From positions 1-64,000 of the forward strand of contig CAUYLG010022104.1 in assembly GCA_963573385.1 (NCBI GenBank): 64,000 nucleotides of DNA. The letters run 5' to 3'. The DNA is from Cacajao melanocephalus (Eukaryota; Chordata; Mammalia; Primates; Pitheciidae). The notes beneath the pieces are model-generated. The model saw only the letters and a list, made by a program, of their open reading frames with translations, was not told the DNA's origin and ran no database searches. Positions 24,693 to 38,145 of the stretch are shown in pieces (the stretch's first letter is position 1; every line of letters begins with the position of its first letter). The position numbers and the translations under genes are program-made.

Positions 24693-25337
24693 TCAGAGCC
24701 TCTCTGCCCTCCCACAGTGGGATGGCCATTCTGCCTCGGCATTCTTCCCCATGTGTTGGAATGTTCTGTCCCACCCCTCCATCTATCCCCAGGCTTCTAA
24801 GGGAAAACCGCCAAGGTCCCAGAGCAGCCTTGCAGATCCTCCACCACCAGTAATGTCCTGCCAGCTGGCTCTCGCCGGGCCCAGCCTGTTCTGTCCCAGC
24901 CTGCGCTAGAGTCCAGCTTCCAGCTTGCTGTCTAGGGCTCCCTCTCTCCCTCAGTCTTGCTTTCAGCCCTAATACAACCAAGCCACACAGCTTGGTTGTA
25001 TCAATCGTTAAAGCCCACCTCTCCAGGAGCACATCACTGTTTTCATTAACCATCTGAGCCAGCTCGCCTTGCCACCCAATGTCTGGAGGGGTGATGGGAA
25101 AAAAGGCAACTTGGTGATGAGGCTGACCGTCTTAAGGTAAGAAGACTGCGTGCATTCCACCCAGAGCCTCTGAAATGTAGTGAACTCCAGGAACCCAGAG
25201 AAACAAAGGATGACTCTTAGATCCTTCAGGAGGGGAACAGGTCGAAGCTCAGCTAAGAATCAGGGGCTCAGCCAAACTGGCATGGCTGAGCTCTACATCT
25301 GGTGGAGAAACAGTACCAACCAGACAAAGTTACCCAT
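24693..25337. other. single-copy spacer
   Basis: Overlapping 90-124 codon frames on both strands (24556-25053) lack recognisable domains. A small inverted repeat, 'caaccaagc' and 'gcttggttg', occurs at about 24976-24997. Confidence 0.5.
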
Positions 25338-25500
25338 TCAGCTAATATTTTACTGCACATTTACTACATGCTAAGCCTCGTGCAAAGTGCTGGGGATACA
25401 AAATGAGCAGAACAGGTTAAGTTCCTGTTCTCAACGCTCACCTTCAGGTAAGGGAGGTCACCAATTAAGCAGCCAAACTAAACTAGGTGAGAGGCACGTG
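25338..25500 (-). mobile_element. L2 LINE 3' end, antisense
   Basis: 'cattcagctaatattttact', 'cacatttactacatgctaag', 'gtgctggggatacaaaatg' and 'ttaagttcctgttctcaac' are reverse L2 text. It may continue weakly to about 25700. Confidence 0.6.
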
Positions 25501-28315
25501 TGGCGTGGCAGAGGGGGAGCTCATCCTAGAGCATTGGAGAGAGATTGGGGGAACTGAAGGGTCATGAACCTAGCAAGGATGGAGGGCTGGAAGGCTCTAG
25601 GCAGACTGGACAGTTTCTGTAAAGCCTCTATAAGGGAGGAACTAGAATGTTGTGACCTAGGACCCAACGGCAGCCAGAATTCCTGAGAGAAGGCAGGAGG
25701 CAACCTTTCCAAGGTGCAGAGACTCAGCTCCATGTTCTCAGAGCAACAGGCAGGCAGCCGCAATTGCTCACGACACATCTGCACTTCAAATGGCAGCAGA
25801 CTGGTGGTAGGGTAGACCAGTTCATTGCCTTTCTTAGTGGCGGTGGCAGTAGTAGCATTGGCAGTCAAAGTTTTGGTAGCTCAGTAGTCCTCATAGCCTG
25901 GAATGGGATGATGCTGTGGGGATGGGCAGATGAGAGAGCATTCCAGAAACGTGTAGGGCATGGAGTCAGCGGAACGGGACAGTGGGCCGGTAAGTGTGGT
26001 GGGCCAGCTTGGTTTGGTTTTCTCTCCCTGCTTACTTTCTTCCTGTGGCTCAACATAGACTAACCCCCTTCTAGAGGCAGATACATATTGATTTTGCACT
26101 ACACAGGTAGGGAGTCCTTTGTAATACAACTCAAAAGGGACAAAAAGCGACAGAGACATTTTTAGTCTAAAGACATATGGGAGTTATATGAGAAGTCATT
26201 CTTGGAGGTATAAAAGATTCTGTTGTCCTGTATGTGCTTAACACTGAGGCCAGACCAGTGAGGGGCAGCTTTGTTCGCTCCTCCACTAAGAGGACCTGAA
26301 GCCTCCCCAGCTTTGTCCATGGAGATCAAAGACACGAGTGAGCAGAGCTGGCTGAGGCCAGGAAAGGAGGTGGCAGGACCCCGGGGGTGCCATGACCTTG
26401 GGGTTCATGGGGGAGGGGAGCGAATGGAGCAAGGCAAGTCATAGGGGACTGAAGGACATGGTCCATCCTGGTTGGCAACCCGTTGAGGGGTGTTGAGAGA
26501 AGCCACATCGGTTCTGCCCGGGCTACACGCTGAATAAGTAAATTCACAGACTGAAAAGTGAGTCTGGGACCTGTGTGTCCCTGACCCTGGTGGCTGAACT
26601 CCTCAGTGTCTGCAGATGAGCAAGGCTGGAGGCAGAGCTGCAAGCCAGAGAGAGAGGCCTGGGCCAACTTAGGGTTCCCTAGGCCGTCTCTCTACAGACT
26701 TTGTAGCAACGAGCCCAGATGCCAAATTTTAGTTGATAAAAATTACAGAAATGACAGAGATGCTTTTGGGTCACTTCAATCAGACGGCTAACCAGCTGGT
26801 CCAGGCAGATGCTGCATGAAGACAAGCATTGCCTAATTGCGCAATTTATTTTAAATTACATTTTCACTCACTCACTCTCTCTCTCTGAAAAGAGAATGGA
26901 ATTAAATTTAAAAGCGTTAGGGAGGAATGTCTAAGGATGAGCAGAGTGCTAAGAAAGCTCTGAGGAGAGGAATAACCTAAGCCCCAGTGAGCCGTGTCCC
27001 ATTGCAGAGGTCAGTGCTGACGGGTTAAGGGCAGGAGACAGCAAACAAACCAGCAGCTTCTCCCTGGAGAGCCAACACCAGGTTCCAAGCTCCATCCTTA
27101 TTCTCAGAGGCCAAGGATGTCTTGTCTTCTGGTGTCCTGTGGGAAGAGTCATTAGATTGGAACCCACGGTGGGGATGGTTTCTTCCTAGCATGGTACAAA
27201 TGAAATGTCAGGTCAGTCGAATTATGCCACAGTGCCTACAGTTTTATTTTTATTTAATTATAATCTTACATTGTTACAAAAGCTACATAATCTCTGCTCC
27301 GGTTTCTCAATTTACAAAGTTGCTTTCCTGTACTTTCAGCAGTTTTACTTCATGATTTCTATCCGTTATAAAAGAATACACATGGGAAGTTCCCACATGA
27401 CCTCCCCAGCCTCACCACCGCAATGTCACATCGATGCAGTCATGGTATTTGTAGGGCTCACACCTGGTGGTAGGGACTGGGCATACAAGCATGGAGATAT
27501 GGTCGTTGCCCCCAACGTGTCCACAGAGTTACCCAAATGCCCGGCTATATCTGTGTCTCTTCCTTCCCAGTGGTTGACTGCAGTGAGAGAAAAATATGAA
27601 TGGATCTCAGATAAGAAAAATCACAGGCAAGAGCCTCCAAGTTTAGCCTCTGCAACTCGGAGCATCGGTGGGGCTTTGCAAATGAGCCAGGTGCCACCCA
27701 AGCGTAATGTGAAGAGGGTGAAAGGACCCCCACATCCCAGCCCACGGCCCAGGCCCAGCTCTGCTCTGGCTGGCTCCCGGTGTTGCCGCCTGGTTCTGTG
27801 CCTGGTATTGCCACCTGTCTGTGCTTACACTTCTCAGAGTCCCGCCATCCGTGATCTGGTGAAATCCATGAGCTCTGCTTCCTCTCAGGCCCTTGCATTA
27901 GAGGAATCTCAGTCCTCAGGTGGAAGCAGGCCTTAGACAGTAGAGAACAGTGAGTGCGGCTTTGTTTACAGGCTAAACCCCTTTCTAACCCCATCCTCAT
28001 TCAGTCCCTGCCCCAGCAGCGTTCAGCCTTTGTTAAGAAGCTGTGCAAATGTCCTGTCTCAGCCATGCAGAAAACATTTCTGCTAGGACTGCCTCCTTTC
28101 TAAGGGGCAGACACTGTCACTAGCTCTTATTCCCTGGGCTGGCCTCACTTCCCTCTGGGTTATCCCCACACCTCCGGCTGTGTCTCTCCTGACAGCGACA
28201 ATGACCCCAGATACTGCAGGGACAGCAGCAGCGGCTCCACTTAAACTCAGCACAAAGGAAAAGCAATCCATGGGCTGTTACCTAAAAGGACCTTGCCTGC
28301 TGTCTTGGATCTAGG
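25501..28315. other. 2.8 kb single-copy DNA with the longest ORF of the window
   Basis: I name no repeat here. The plus-strand frame 27205-27936 is 243 codons and is the longest in the window. It starts MSGQSNYATV, has an aromatic- and Leu-rich first quarter and a Ser/Pro-rich C-terminal half, with no domain that I recognise. A 151-codon minus frame (27545-28000) overlaps it. There are no splice or promoter features I would trust, so I treat both as chance. Confidence 0.45.
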
Positions 28316-28317
28316 AT

Positions 28318-28790
28318 TGCTATGATCTGAATGTCTGTATCCCCCAAACTTCCTGTGTTGAATCTCTGATCCCAATGTGATGGTATGAGGAGGTAGGGCC
28401 TCTGGTAGGGCCTCTGAGAGGGTTAATAATGGGGTTAGTGCCCTTATGAAAGGGACTCTGGAGAGCTCTCTGGTCCTTTCCCAACATGGGAGGACGCAGT
28501 GGGAAGATTATGAGCCACGAAACAGGCTCTCACCGGGCGCTGAGCCTGCTGGCCTTCATCTTAAATTCCCAGCTCCAGAATGGTGAGAATTCCATTTCCA
28601 TCATCCCAGCTGCTCAGTGGATGGGCCCTATGTCACAGCTGCCCCAACCCTCCAAGACCAGGACCTAGAAACTGTGGTCTGTCATTCCAACTGCCACACA
28701 ATATATCAGTTGCTTGCGTAATAGGAATAGTATGTGTGGGACCGTATTAGACTGATGTATTTTTAATGCCGCATAAATCGGTTGCTGTCC
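28318..28790 (+). mobile_element. MLT1-type MaLR LTR with an internal unmatched block
   Basis: 'ctatgatctgaatgtctgt', 'gttagtgcccttatgaaagg' and 'aattcccagctccagaatgg' are MLT1 sense text. The LTR end 'gtatttttaatgccgcataa' appears only at 28758, so about 150 bases (28600-28750) look inserted or strongly diverged. Confidence 0.75.
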
Positions 28791-29088
28791 TGGTTGTTGT
28801 CCCGTGGCTTCTCACATATTGAATCAGTGGAATTTATTGCTGGTGGGGAAAGGGGAGAGAAGACGTGTGCATAGGTACCTTGAAGAAAGAAATCACCATG
28901 CATTTTGAGTCTCCACTTAGAGACTCTTCAGGCCACAAAGAAACGGTAGTATTGAAAGCCAGACTTCAAAGATAGAGAAAAGGTTTATATAAAAAGCTTT
29001 CCTTTATAGGACAAGGACAAACCTTAGCAGTGTGAACATAGAGTATTACTGTAAAACCTGTTATAGAAGGGAAGCAGGATGGGGTGAG
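28791..29088. other. single-copy spacer
   Basis: Nothing recognised. Confidence 0.45.
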
Positions 29089-29101
29089 AAGAGAGACTAC
29101 C

Positions 29102-29425
<324 letters not shown>

Positions 29426-29598
29426 TTAGAAAGCGGAAAAATTCCCTCCTGGTAGAGTAAGAAGGAGAAGTTTGAAAGAGATAACTAGGACATTGCTTGG
29501 GTCTCTGCGAAGGAGCAGGTGAAGAACCACACAATAAAAATCTCAGTAGACATCCGGTTAAGCAGAGAGGCAGCGCCCAAGGGCACCAAGTGCTTATC

Positions 29599-29614
29599 CC
29601 CAGTAGAGGGCGCC
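29599..29614 (+). promoter_or_regulatory. CTCF: CTCF-like motif 1
   Basis: 'cccagtagagggcgcc' fits the CTCF core CCASYAGRGGGCRS at every core position. CTCF is the insulator and loop-anchor protein; motif direction is plus. Confidence 0.65.
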
Positions 29615-29630
29615 CCGGCAGAGGGCGGTG
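29614..29630 (+). promoter_or_regulatory. CTCF: CTCF-like motif 2
   Basis: 'cccggcagagggcggtg' follows 16 bases after the first motif in the same direction. It keeps the AGAGGGCG core but differs at the leading CCA. Confidence 0.45.
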
Positions 29631-29920
29631 TTAGGTAAATGAGCCTGAGGTAGGGACTGGCACAGCGCCCCCCGCAACCCCCCGCCGGTGGGACAGGGGT
29701 CTGCCAGTGCCCAGGCGCCCTGGAAAGGGAGGAGAGAAGCAGAGGGCCTGAGAAAGAGGCCTGCTTGTGCGCAGGAGGCCGCGGTGGGACCTCAGACAGG
29801 AATTTAAGGCTTAGGCCCGGGCCGCAGCAGTGAACCAGCCCCGCGCGCGTCCCAGTCCCGGCCCACGCGGCTCCCCACCAGGCAGCAGGTCTCCAAGGGA
29901 GGACAGAGCCGCCTCTTCAA

Positions 29921-30424
29921 TGACTAAGTTAGTGCTAAAGGGAAAGAGGACCCTCTCCCGCTCCCTCTACTCACAGATGGGAATGTGCACTCCAGAGAAA
30001 GATCAGCTCAGCCAGGTTCTGCGTCACAGTGACAGGAGCCCACATTCTCTGCACAGTGCACTGCTCTGGGGGCCACCACCCGGGGCCAGCTCTCCCCAGC
30101 AGCTCCTGCTCCATCGCAGCGCCTTCCCTTCCTCGTCTGAGCCCTGGGGTGCCCTGGGAGTTCAGGTACCTCTCCCAGGCCAGCCATGGCAGAGGGAGGG
30201 AAGGCTGCCGGACGGCAGGGTGCTCCCGCCTGAAAACACGGTGGAGGGGGTTGAGCAATGACCAGCGATGGGAGCACAAGGGTGGGGCAGAGCCCCCTAC
30301 CCGCCCTCTGCGGCTCTGCCAATCTGACTCGGGTCTTTTCTGGGCTGCAGCGGTGCCCCTGGCGGTCTTGCCTCCTGGTCCTGAGTAGCCTCCTGGGATG
30401 TCTTGACTCCTTGGAGCACTTCCT
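29921..30424. other. GC-rich single-copy DNA
   Basis: Frames of about 100-180 codons on both strands (29830-30800) overlap, lack domains and reflect GC-rich text with few stops. No gene is supported. Confidence 0.45.
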
Positions 30425-30560
30425 GTGGCTGGCCTTGTCTAGGCACTTTAATGAATCATCACAACGATGGTCTCTCTTTCATAGACAGGAAACTGAGGTC
30501 GGAGAACCAGGAAACACTAAGCTAGGCTTTGTGTTCAGGCTCCCACTCGGTGACGGTGAC
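30425..30560 (-). mobile_element. MIR SINE, antisense
   Basis: 'aatgaatcatcacaacgatg', 'catagacaggaaactgagg' and 'ctaggctttgtgttcaggc' follow reverse MIR. Confidence 0.65.
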
Positions 30561-30669
30561 ATTCTTAAATCCACTTGCTTCAATACAGGAAGAAGTCCTG
30601 TCCACAGCCCCTCCTGTCTTTTCTCCTTCTTCATGAGCCTGCCCTGGATCACACCCTGGCTATGCCTTT

Positions 30670-30800
30670 CTGCATTGCCCCGCCCCCCTTCCCCACTGCA
30701 AGCTCAGGATGGTGGAACTGAGGCTGTTGTTTGGCTCCCTGGATTCCAAGCCTGGCACAGTTGGGCTCAATTAAGCTTTGTAGAATGGATGGCTGGGTGA
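30670..30800 (+). mobile_element. L2 LINE 3' end
   Basis: 'gtttggctccctggattcc', 'aagcctggcacagttggg' and 'ctcaattaagctttgtag' match the L2 end in sense. Confidence 0.6.
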
Positions 30801-30926
30801 AAAGATTTATCTTCTGAGACGGTGTCTAGTTTCTAAACACGGTGGTCTGAACAGAAGACCATGGAGTTTTTTTTACGTTATCCGCGGAAAACTGCTGTCT
30901 TCTAAAGCTCCTCTGCAGAGCTCCTT

Positions 30927-31119
30927 TATTTTTTTTGAGACAGGGTCTCTCTCTGTCACTCAGGCTGGAATGCAGTGATGTGATCACTGCTCACTGCAGC
31001 CTCGACCTCCCACGCTGAAGTGATCCTATTGCCTTAGCCTCCTGAGTAGCTGGGACCACAGGTGTGCACTACCACCACTCCTGGCTATTTACTTTTTTTT
31101 AAGTAGAGATGAGGTATCG
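30927..31119 (-). mobile_element. 5'-truncated Alu, antisense, with TSD
   Basis: Poly-T, then 'gagacagggtctctctctg' through one monomer and the linker, stopping at 'agtagagatgaggtatcg'. 'tctgcagagctcctt' (30912-30926) and 'tctgcagagttctt' (31120-31133) are the target duplication, so the truncation happened at insertion. Confidence 0.85.
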
Positions 31120-31427
31120 TCTGCAGAGTTCTTGAATCTTCCAACTGAGAAGCTCTTCTGGCTACTCAATTCTGAAACCTGCTGAGACTGAATGTCTTCT
31201 TCTGTTCCCATCAAGGATATTTACAGGCAGAAGAATACATTTCTGCCTTTCCACAAAAATGATTATTTAATTGCATTTCTAAGAAACTGTAGTTTCCAGC
31301 TTAGCTGACCTACTTCTGCTACCTCAGCACTCTGTCTCAGAGCTCCACAGCCAGAAAAGGGAGTCTGCCTTCTCTTCGTCCTCCATCCCCATTCCCTCCC
31401 CCTTCCTTTCTTCTTAAAGTAATTCAT
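31120..31427. other. single-copy spacer
   Basis: Nothing recognised. Confidence 0.45.
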
Positions 31428-31440
31428 GAATATAAATTTT

Positions 31441-31539
31441 GGGGGGCCGAGGTGCGTGGAGCACCTGAGGTCCGGAGTTCAAGACCAGCCTGGCCATCAT
31501 GGCGAAGCCCCCATCTTTACAAAAAATAAAAAAATAAAA
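31441..31539 (+). mobile_element. 5'-truncated Alu fragment with TSD
   Basis: 'ggccgaggtgcgtggagc' to 'ccccatctttac' and an A-rich tail. The flanks 'gaatataaatttt' (31428-31440) and 'gaatataaactta' (31540-31552) are a target duplication. Confidence 0.8.
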
Positions 31540-31552
31540 GAATATAAACTTA

Positions 31553-32018
31553 AAATACACAGACAGGCAGGCATCAACTAGATAAAATGTAAATAACCTT
31601 TGTCCTTACCATTCCATCCTGGACTCATTTCCAGGCAGCTAACAGTCTTTTTCTCTTTTTCCTGGGTTTAGAAAACTCTCTGGGTGATTCATTGTAACTG
31701 TTTCTTATCTTTCAGAGAAGATTATCCATAAACTGATGAGCAGACAGTATCTATGGACAATCTGTTCTGAAAGACAAAGAATTTCACCTTACACTACTTT
31801 TCACTCACCTTCTCCTCCCCTTCCTGATATTTCATGCAATGTTATTATTATTTTTTCTAACGGTTGCTTTTACAACTTTAAGTGGTATGCATCAACTCCG
31901 GTATTTTGGTTTATTCACCTTAAATTGTGTCTGTGGACTCCTAGCCTTAAAGATTAGGAGGTGAGTATCTTCCCTTCTGCCCCTAGTTTCAGTCAGTTGT
32001 ATCAATATTACATTGTCA
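31553..32018. other. AT-rich single-copy spacer
   Basis: Nothing recognised. Confidence 0.45.
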
Positions 32019-32310
32019 GCCAGGCGTGGTGGCTCACACCTGTAATCCCAGCACTTTGGGAGGCCGAGGCAGGTGTATCACTTGAGGTCAGGAGTTCGAG
32101 ACCAGCCTGGTCAACATGGTGAAACCCTGTCTCTACTAAAAATACAAAAATTAGCTGAGCGTGGTGGTATGCACCTGCAGGCCCAGCTACTCGGAGGCTG
32201 AGGCAGGAGAATTGCTTGAATCCAGGAGGCAGAGGTTGCAGTGAACTGAGATCACACCACTACACTTCAGCCTGGGTGACAGAGCAAGACTCTGCCTCAG
32301 AAAAATAAAC
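32019..32310 (+). mobile_element. AluS-like
   Basis: Full dimer 'gccaggcgtggtggctcac' to 'agcaagactctgcctcag' and a short tail. Confidence 0.95.
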
Positions 32311-32779
32311 CTTTTTTTTTTTTTTAAACTTGTCTAGGCTTGTCAATTTTGTATCAGTTTTGTGACTAAACATGTCTTTTGTACTTCATCTTTAAGTTGA
32401 CTTTAACCACTGAAATTGCATAAATAGATGTATAAGATTATAATTATAAAAAAATTATTGCATAGATGCATAGTGTAATGAAACCTTTAGAGAAGTAAAT
32501 AGGTATGTATATACATATATATTTTTGCCATCAGAATCTTGCCTCTCAAGAAAGAATCCTGCAAGCATCAAGTGATTTCTTTTATCTCTGTCTAGCTCAG
32601 TGATTACTGTTTATTTTGCCCATATCATTCTCTTTGATTACTTTTTGATTTTGCTGGAGAGCATTCATGAGCAATCTTGTTTGCGTAAAGTTTGTGAAAA
32701 TGAGCAACTTTTTCTGAGTTCTTGCAGACCCCAAAATGTCTTTCTTTCACTCCCATTTGTTTGACAATTTCTCTTTACC
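32311..32779. other. AT-rich spacer with one block repeated at 34089
   Basis: 'tgactaaacatgtcttttgt' begins at 32362 and is one copy of a block of about 45 bases seen again at 34089. No gene is seen. Confidence 0.5.
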
Positions 32780-34640
<1,861 letters not shown>

Positions 34641-36228
34641 CTTAGAGGAGAGTTTACTATTCCTTTTGGGCTAATAAACATGGGATTAAAAAGGCCCAGC
34701 ATCCAGCATGTTCCACTGCTTCATTTTTGATGGATAAGACAACAAAATTTGGGACCAAAAGGAGTTAGTGACTCAGTCAAGGCCAACCGATTTGAGTAGC
34801 AGAGTTAAGGTTAGATGGCCCAATTATTTTTCCATCACATCATGTGAAGTGTGAAATGGGCCCAGAGGGGAGACACCTTTAGCAGGGGCCCGTCATGGTG
34901 CCAACGGATACATCATGTTGTCGTGACCTGTTTCCTGCAAACAGCCTCTCCCAGCAGCTCAGACCTCCCATTCTGTCTTCCCACATCTCCCTGTAGCATG
35001 AATCTCTGCCCTATATGCTGTAACCTCTACATTAATAAGCAGCCTATTAGGGGCTGGCTTGTTCTTTGACATTTCTGCCTATATGTCTTCTCTTCCCAGT
35101 GGCTCGTGGGACTTCAAGATAGGGACTCTCACCTTCTTCTGGCTTCTCTACAGCATAGTGCTGGCTCCACTAAGAGGGTGCTAGATATATCTGGGGACTC
35201 CCTGGGCTCCTGCAGTGGGGACATGATTTATCTACCTCTGAAATATGACCCAACCTGGTGGAGTGCCTGGTACATAGCAGATGCTGACAATCTTTACTGA
35301 CAGAGCATTTTCCATCAATCTGAACTAGAATATCATACACATACTGTTTTCTTAAGGCCCTCTTTTCAACTCTGGGAATTTATAGGATATAGTTAGTTGA
35401 AAGCTAATTGGCTTTGGGGAACACAGATCCTTCTCTTATTATCTCTGGATCTTTAAGCAGCTCACACAACTGTTCTGACCTTTCTATGAAGTGGGTGATT
35501 TCCACGGAACCTGGGGTGAGGGGAGGTGGAGGGGAGAGATTTCTACCATATATGCTTGTTGTGAGAGTAAAATGAGATAGAGAAATAAGATGTCTGTCAA
35601 TTGCAGATCATTAAAAAAAGCCCAGCTTCCTTTCCTGTCCCCCTTCCTCATCCACAAAAGCCATTAGCCATCATCAGCCCAGCAGTTCTTTCCTTTACCA
35701 CTCACTCCAGGCTTAAAAGGAAAGGCTTTGCTATAAATCAAATGGAATGCCCTCAATGTTCCAGCTACAGCGCCTTTGCTGAAGGAAACATCGTTAAAAT
35801 TTAGAACCTTTCATTTTCTTCTTCATGATCTAGCGGGGTCTGGAGGAGTGATAAATATAGCCATTCTCACACCTTTGAGTCAATGAGCCACAATATGAAT
35901 TTTAAAAGCTTACTCTAATTAAGTATTTGCACAGGATGTACTCAATATTCATTCAGGTCTTTCCCTTTCTAATAAGCTACAACTCTCTTCTGTAAGACAG
36001 AAGACTCCCGGGGCCCTGTGGTTTGCTTTGGAAACGGAAGCCAGTCTCTGCCCCACTCAGGACTCTGTGTTCATTCCCTGTTCCACACCAGGGAATCAGT
36101 CTGACCAGCCTGACAAGCTCAGCCACCTAACCCTGTTCCCTCCCTGCCGGGGAACCCTCTGTACCCGAAAGACAGCCCAGAAAGGCAGGCCAGACCTGCA
36201 AGATCACCTCTGTTTGTTTCTGACAGGA
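34641..36228. other. 1.6 kb mostly single-copy DNA with a weak MIR
   Basis: At about 35400-35600 the order 'tgttctgacctttctatgaa' and 'gttgtgagagtaaaatgag' suggests a very old MIR in sense, and 'gcctggtacatagcagatgc' (35267) a scrap of MIR or L2. No gene is seen. Confidence 0.45.
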
Positions 36229-36245
36229 ATGGGAGCCCATTTCTT

Positions 36246-36498
36246 TTCTGGGGGGCAGGAGCAGAGTCTTGCTATGTCACCCAGGCTGGAGTACAATGGT
36301 GCAATCTCAGCTCACTGCAACCTCTGTCTTCCCAGGTTCAAGTAATTCTCCTGCCTCAGCCTCCCAAGTAGCTGAGATTACAGATGCATGCCACCACACC
36401 CAGTGAATTTTTGTATTTTTAGTAGAGATAGGAGTTTCACCATGTTGGCCAGGGTGGTCTTGAACTCCTGACCTTGTGATCCACACCATGCTCGGCCT
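36246..36498 (-). mobile_element. Alu, antisense, with 5' deletion (left of a tandem pair)
   Basis: 'gagcagagtcttgctatg' to 'ccatgctcggcc'. About 45 bases of the first monomer are deleted after 'accttgtgatcc'. It lies head to tail with the next Alu. Confidence 0.92.
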
Positions 36499-36505
36499 TT
36501 CTTCT

Positions 36506-36768
36506 TTTCTTTTTTGAGACGGAGTCTTGCTCTGTCACCCAGGCTGGAGTGCAATGGCATGATCTCTGCTCACTGCAACCTCTGTCTTCCAAGGTTCAAG
36601 CAATTCTCCTGCCTCAGCCTCCCGAGTAGCAGGGACTGCAGGTGTGTGCCACAATGCCTGGCTAATTTTTGTGGCCAGGCTGATCTCGAACTCCTGACCT
36701 CAAGTGATCCACCTACCTTGGCCTCCCAAAGTGCTGGAATTACAGGTGTGAGCCACTGCACCCGGGCA
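36506..36768 (-). mobile_element. Alu, antisense, with internal deletion (right of pair)
   Basis: 'gagacggagtcttgctctg' to 'ccactgcacccgggc'. About 35 bases of the middle ('tatttttagtagagacgg' region) are absent. 'gggagcccatttctttt' left of the pair (36230) and 'gggaactcattttactt' right of it (36770) look like one target duplication enclosing both Alus. Confidence 0.92.
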
Positions 36769-36784
36769 CGGGAACTCATTTTAC

Positions 36785-37238
36785 TTCAACTTCTGATGAA
36801 GGCTGGAAGGAGGTGGGAGTGGGGGTGACGGGGCTTTCTATTTTCAACTCAAGTGCAGGTGGGAGCTTCTGAAATGACACATGCAGATTCAATCAAAAAA
36901 GAGTTTCTGAGAAACAGCAGCCACAATCCCTGCCAGCTCACTCTCGGTTCTCCACAATGAATACTCAGTTGAGGCTCTCTCCCCGCATCACCTCTGCCCT
37001 TTCCTCCTTTCTCACTCTCAGCTGACGGCCTCACCACCTGCTTCGTGGAGTTGACAGCTGGGAACACTCAAGCTTTCCATCCTGGATCAGGGAATGTAAT
37101 CCAGCCCCACACCCCTAAGCTTTCCTCCTTTCTCCTGGAGCGAGGATGTGGATTTTCTCCCACCAAGGCTGGTTTCCCCGCCTGATTCTGATTCCCAATC
37201 ATTTTACTTTCCCAGGGACCCAGAGTCCTGATTGCTAT
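36785..37238. other. single-copy spacer
   Basis: Nothing recognised. Confidence 0.45.
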
Positions 37239-37660
37239 TGTTGAAAGAAAAACTTTAGACAACATTAAATGTAGCAGAGTTTAATTGGACAAAGGACCAT
37301 TCATGAATTGGGCATCCTCTAGAACCAGAAGAGGTTGAGAGATACTATAGGGCTGCCACATGGCCAGATAACATTTATGGGTAGGAAAAAGAAAAGGAAT
37401 AGAAATGTCTAGAAATTGGAAGTGAGGTACAGAAACAGCTGGATCGGTCACAGCTGGGTGTTTGGACAGGTTTAAACAGTGGGTCACCTGTGCTTGGCCC
37501 AAGCTCATCTGCTGTGATTGGTTGAGACTCAGTTACTTGCTACAAGACTAGGATGTAGGCTGTTTACACATCCAGTGAGGTTACAGTTCACTATGTACTA
37601 GAAGCCAAGCATAAGCTATGTATGGAGGCCGCTTAGAGTGAACGCTACCCTCTTTATTCT
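37239..37660 (-). mobile_element. ERV-type LTR, antisense, family uncertain
   Basis: 'tgttgaaagaaaaactttag', 'gtagcagagtttaattgg', 'gggctgccacatggccag' and 'cacatccagtgaggttac' form a pattern I associate with a mammalian ERV LTR read in reverse. No internal region is seen, so it would be a solo LTR. The right edge is approximate. Confidence 0.55.
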
Positions 37661-37984
37661 CCCATAGCTTTCCCTCCACTGCTGCCGTCCTGTTGCATTT
37701 AGGCACGGCCCTGTGTTGAGCATCTAGAGTCCCTCAAGTCCTGTTCCAGCCACCAGCCTATCGCTTTGCCTTTGCCTTTTTATGCAAGCTAGCATGAGGT
37801 GTTGATGGATATAAGGCCAGTATTTTCTGGCTGGGGCATGCTGCTCAGGGCTTAGTGCTTTCCAGTGGCCATTGGACAGGTTCCCAGAGACTACCTTACA
37901 GATGCCTTGAAGAATGAGGCCAAGTTTCATAGTTTGACTAGAATATTGGCTTACAGGTACTTAAAACGGAATCAGTTAATCTTC
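37661..37984. other. single-copy spacer
   Basis: Nothing recognised. Confidence 0.45.
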
Positions 37985-38145
37985 ACACTACCTCACATAA
38001 TATTGCATTTATGCTGCATTTGTTTATTTATTTTCTGTCTTCCCCACTGGATGACGCTAGTTCCATGAAAACTGAGATTTGGTGTGTCATCTTCACTGTA
38101 CCTTGGATCAGTGTGTGGCTCCTCTGTGTACCCAGTCCACATTTG
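37985..38145 (+). mobile_element. L2 LINE fragment
   Basis: 'cttccccactggatgacgc', 'gtgtcatcttcactgtacc' and 'ttggatcagtgtgtggc' resemble the L2 3' region in sense, weakly. Confidence 0.45.

Larger units (their letters stand above)
29581..29920. promoter_or_regulatory. CpG-rich patch, candidate regulatory element
   Basis: I count 21 CpG dinucleotides in 340 bases, where the rest of the window has only a few per several hundred. The patch is GC-rich, not Alu-derived, and holds the run 'ccgcgcgcgtccc' at 29840-29852. Two CTCF-like motifs lie at its left edge. It could be a small CpG island, an enhancer or an unannotated promoter. No TATA box or gene start is evident. Confidence 0.5.

Noticed and set aside
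27545..28000. 151-codon minus frame
   Set aside because: It overlaps the 243-codon plus frame and shows no domain. At most one could be real and I see no support for either.
29830..30261. 143-codon frame in the CpG-rich patch
   Set aside because: It starts at a GTG, is Pro/Ser/Arg-rich from GC-rich text, and minus-strand frames of similar length overlap it.
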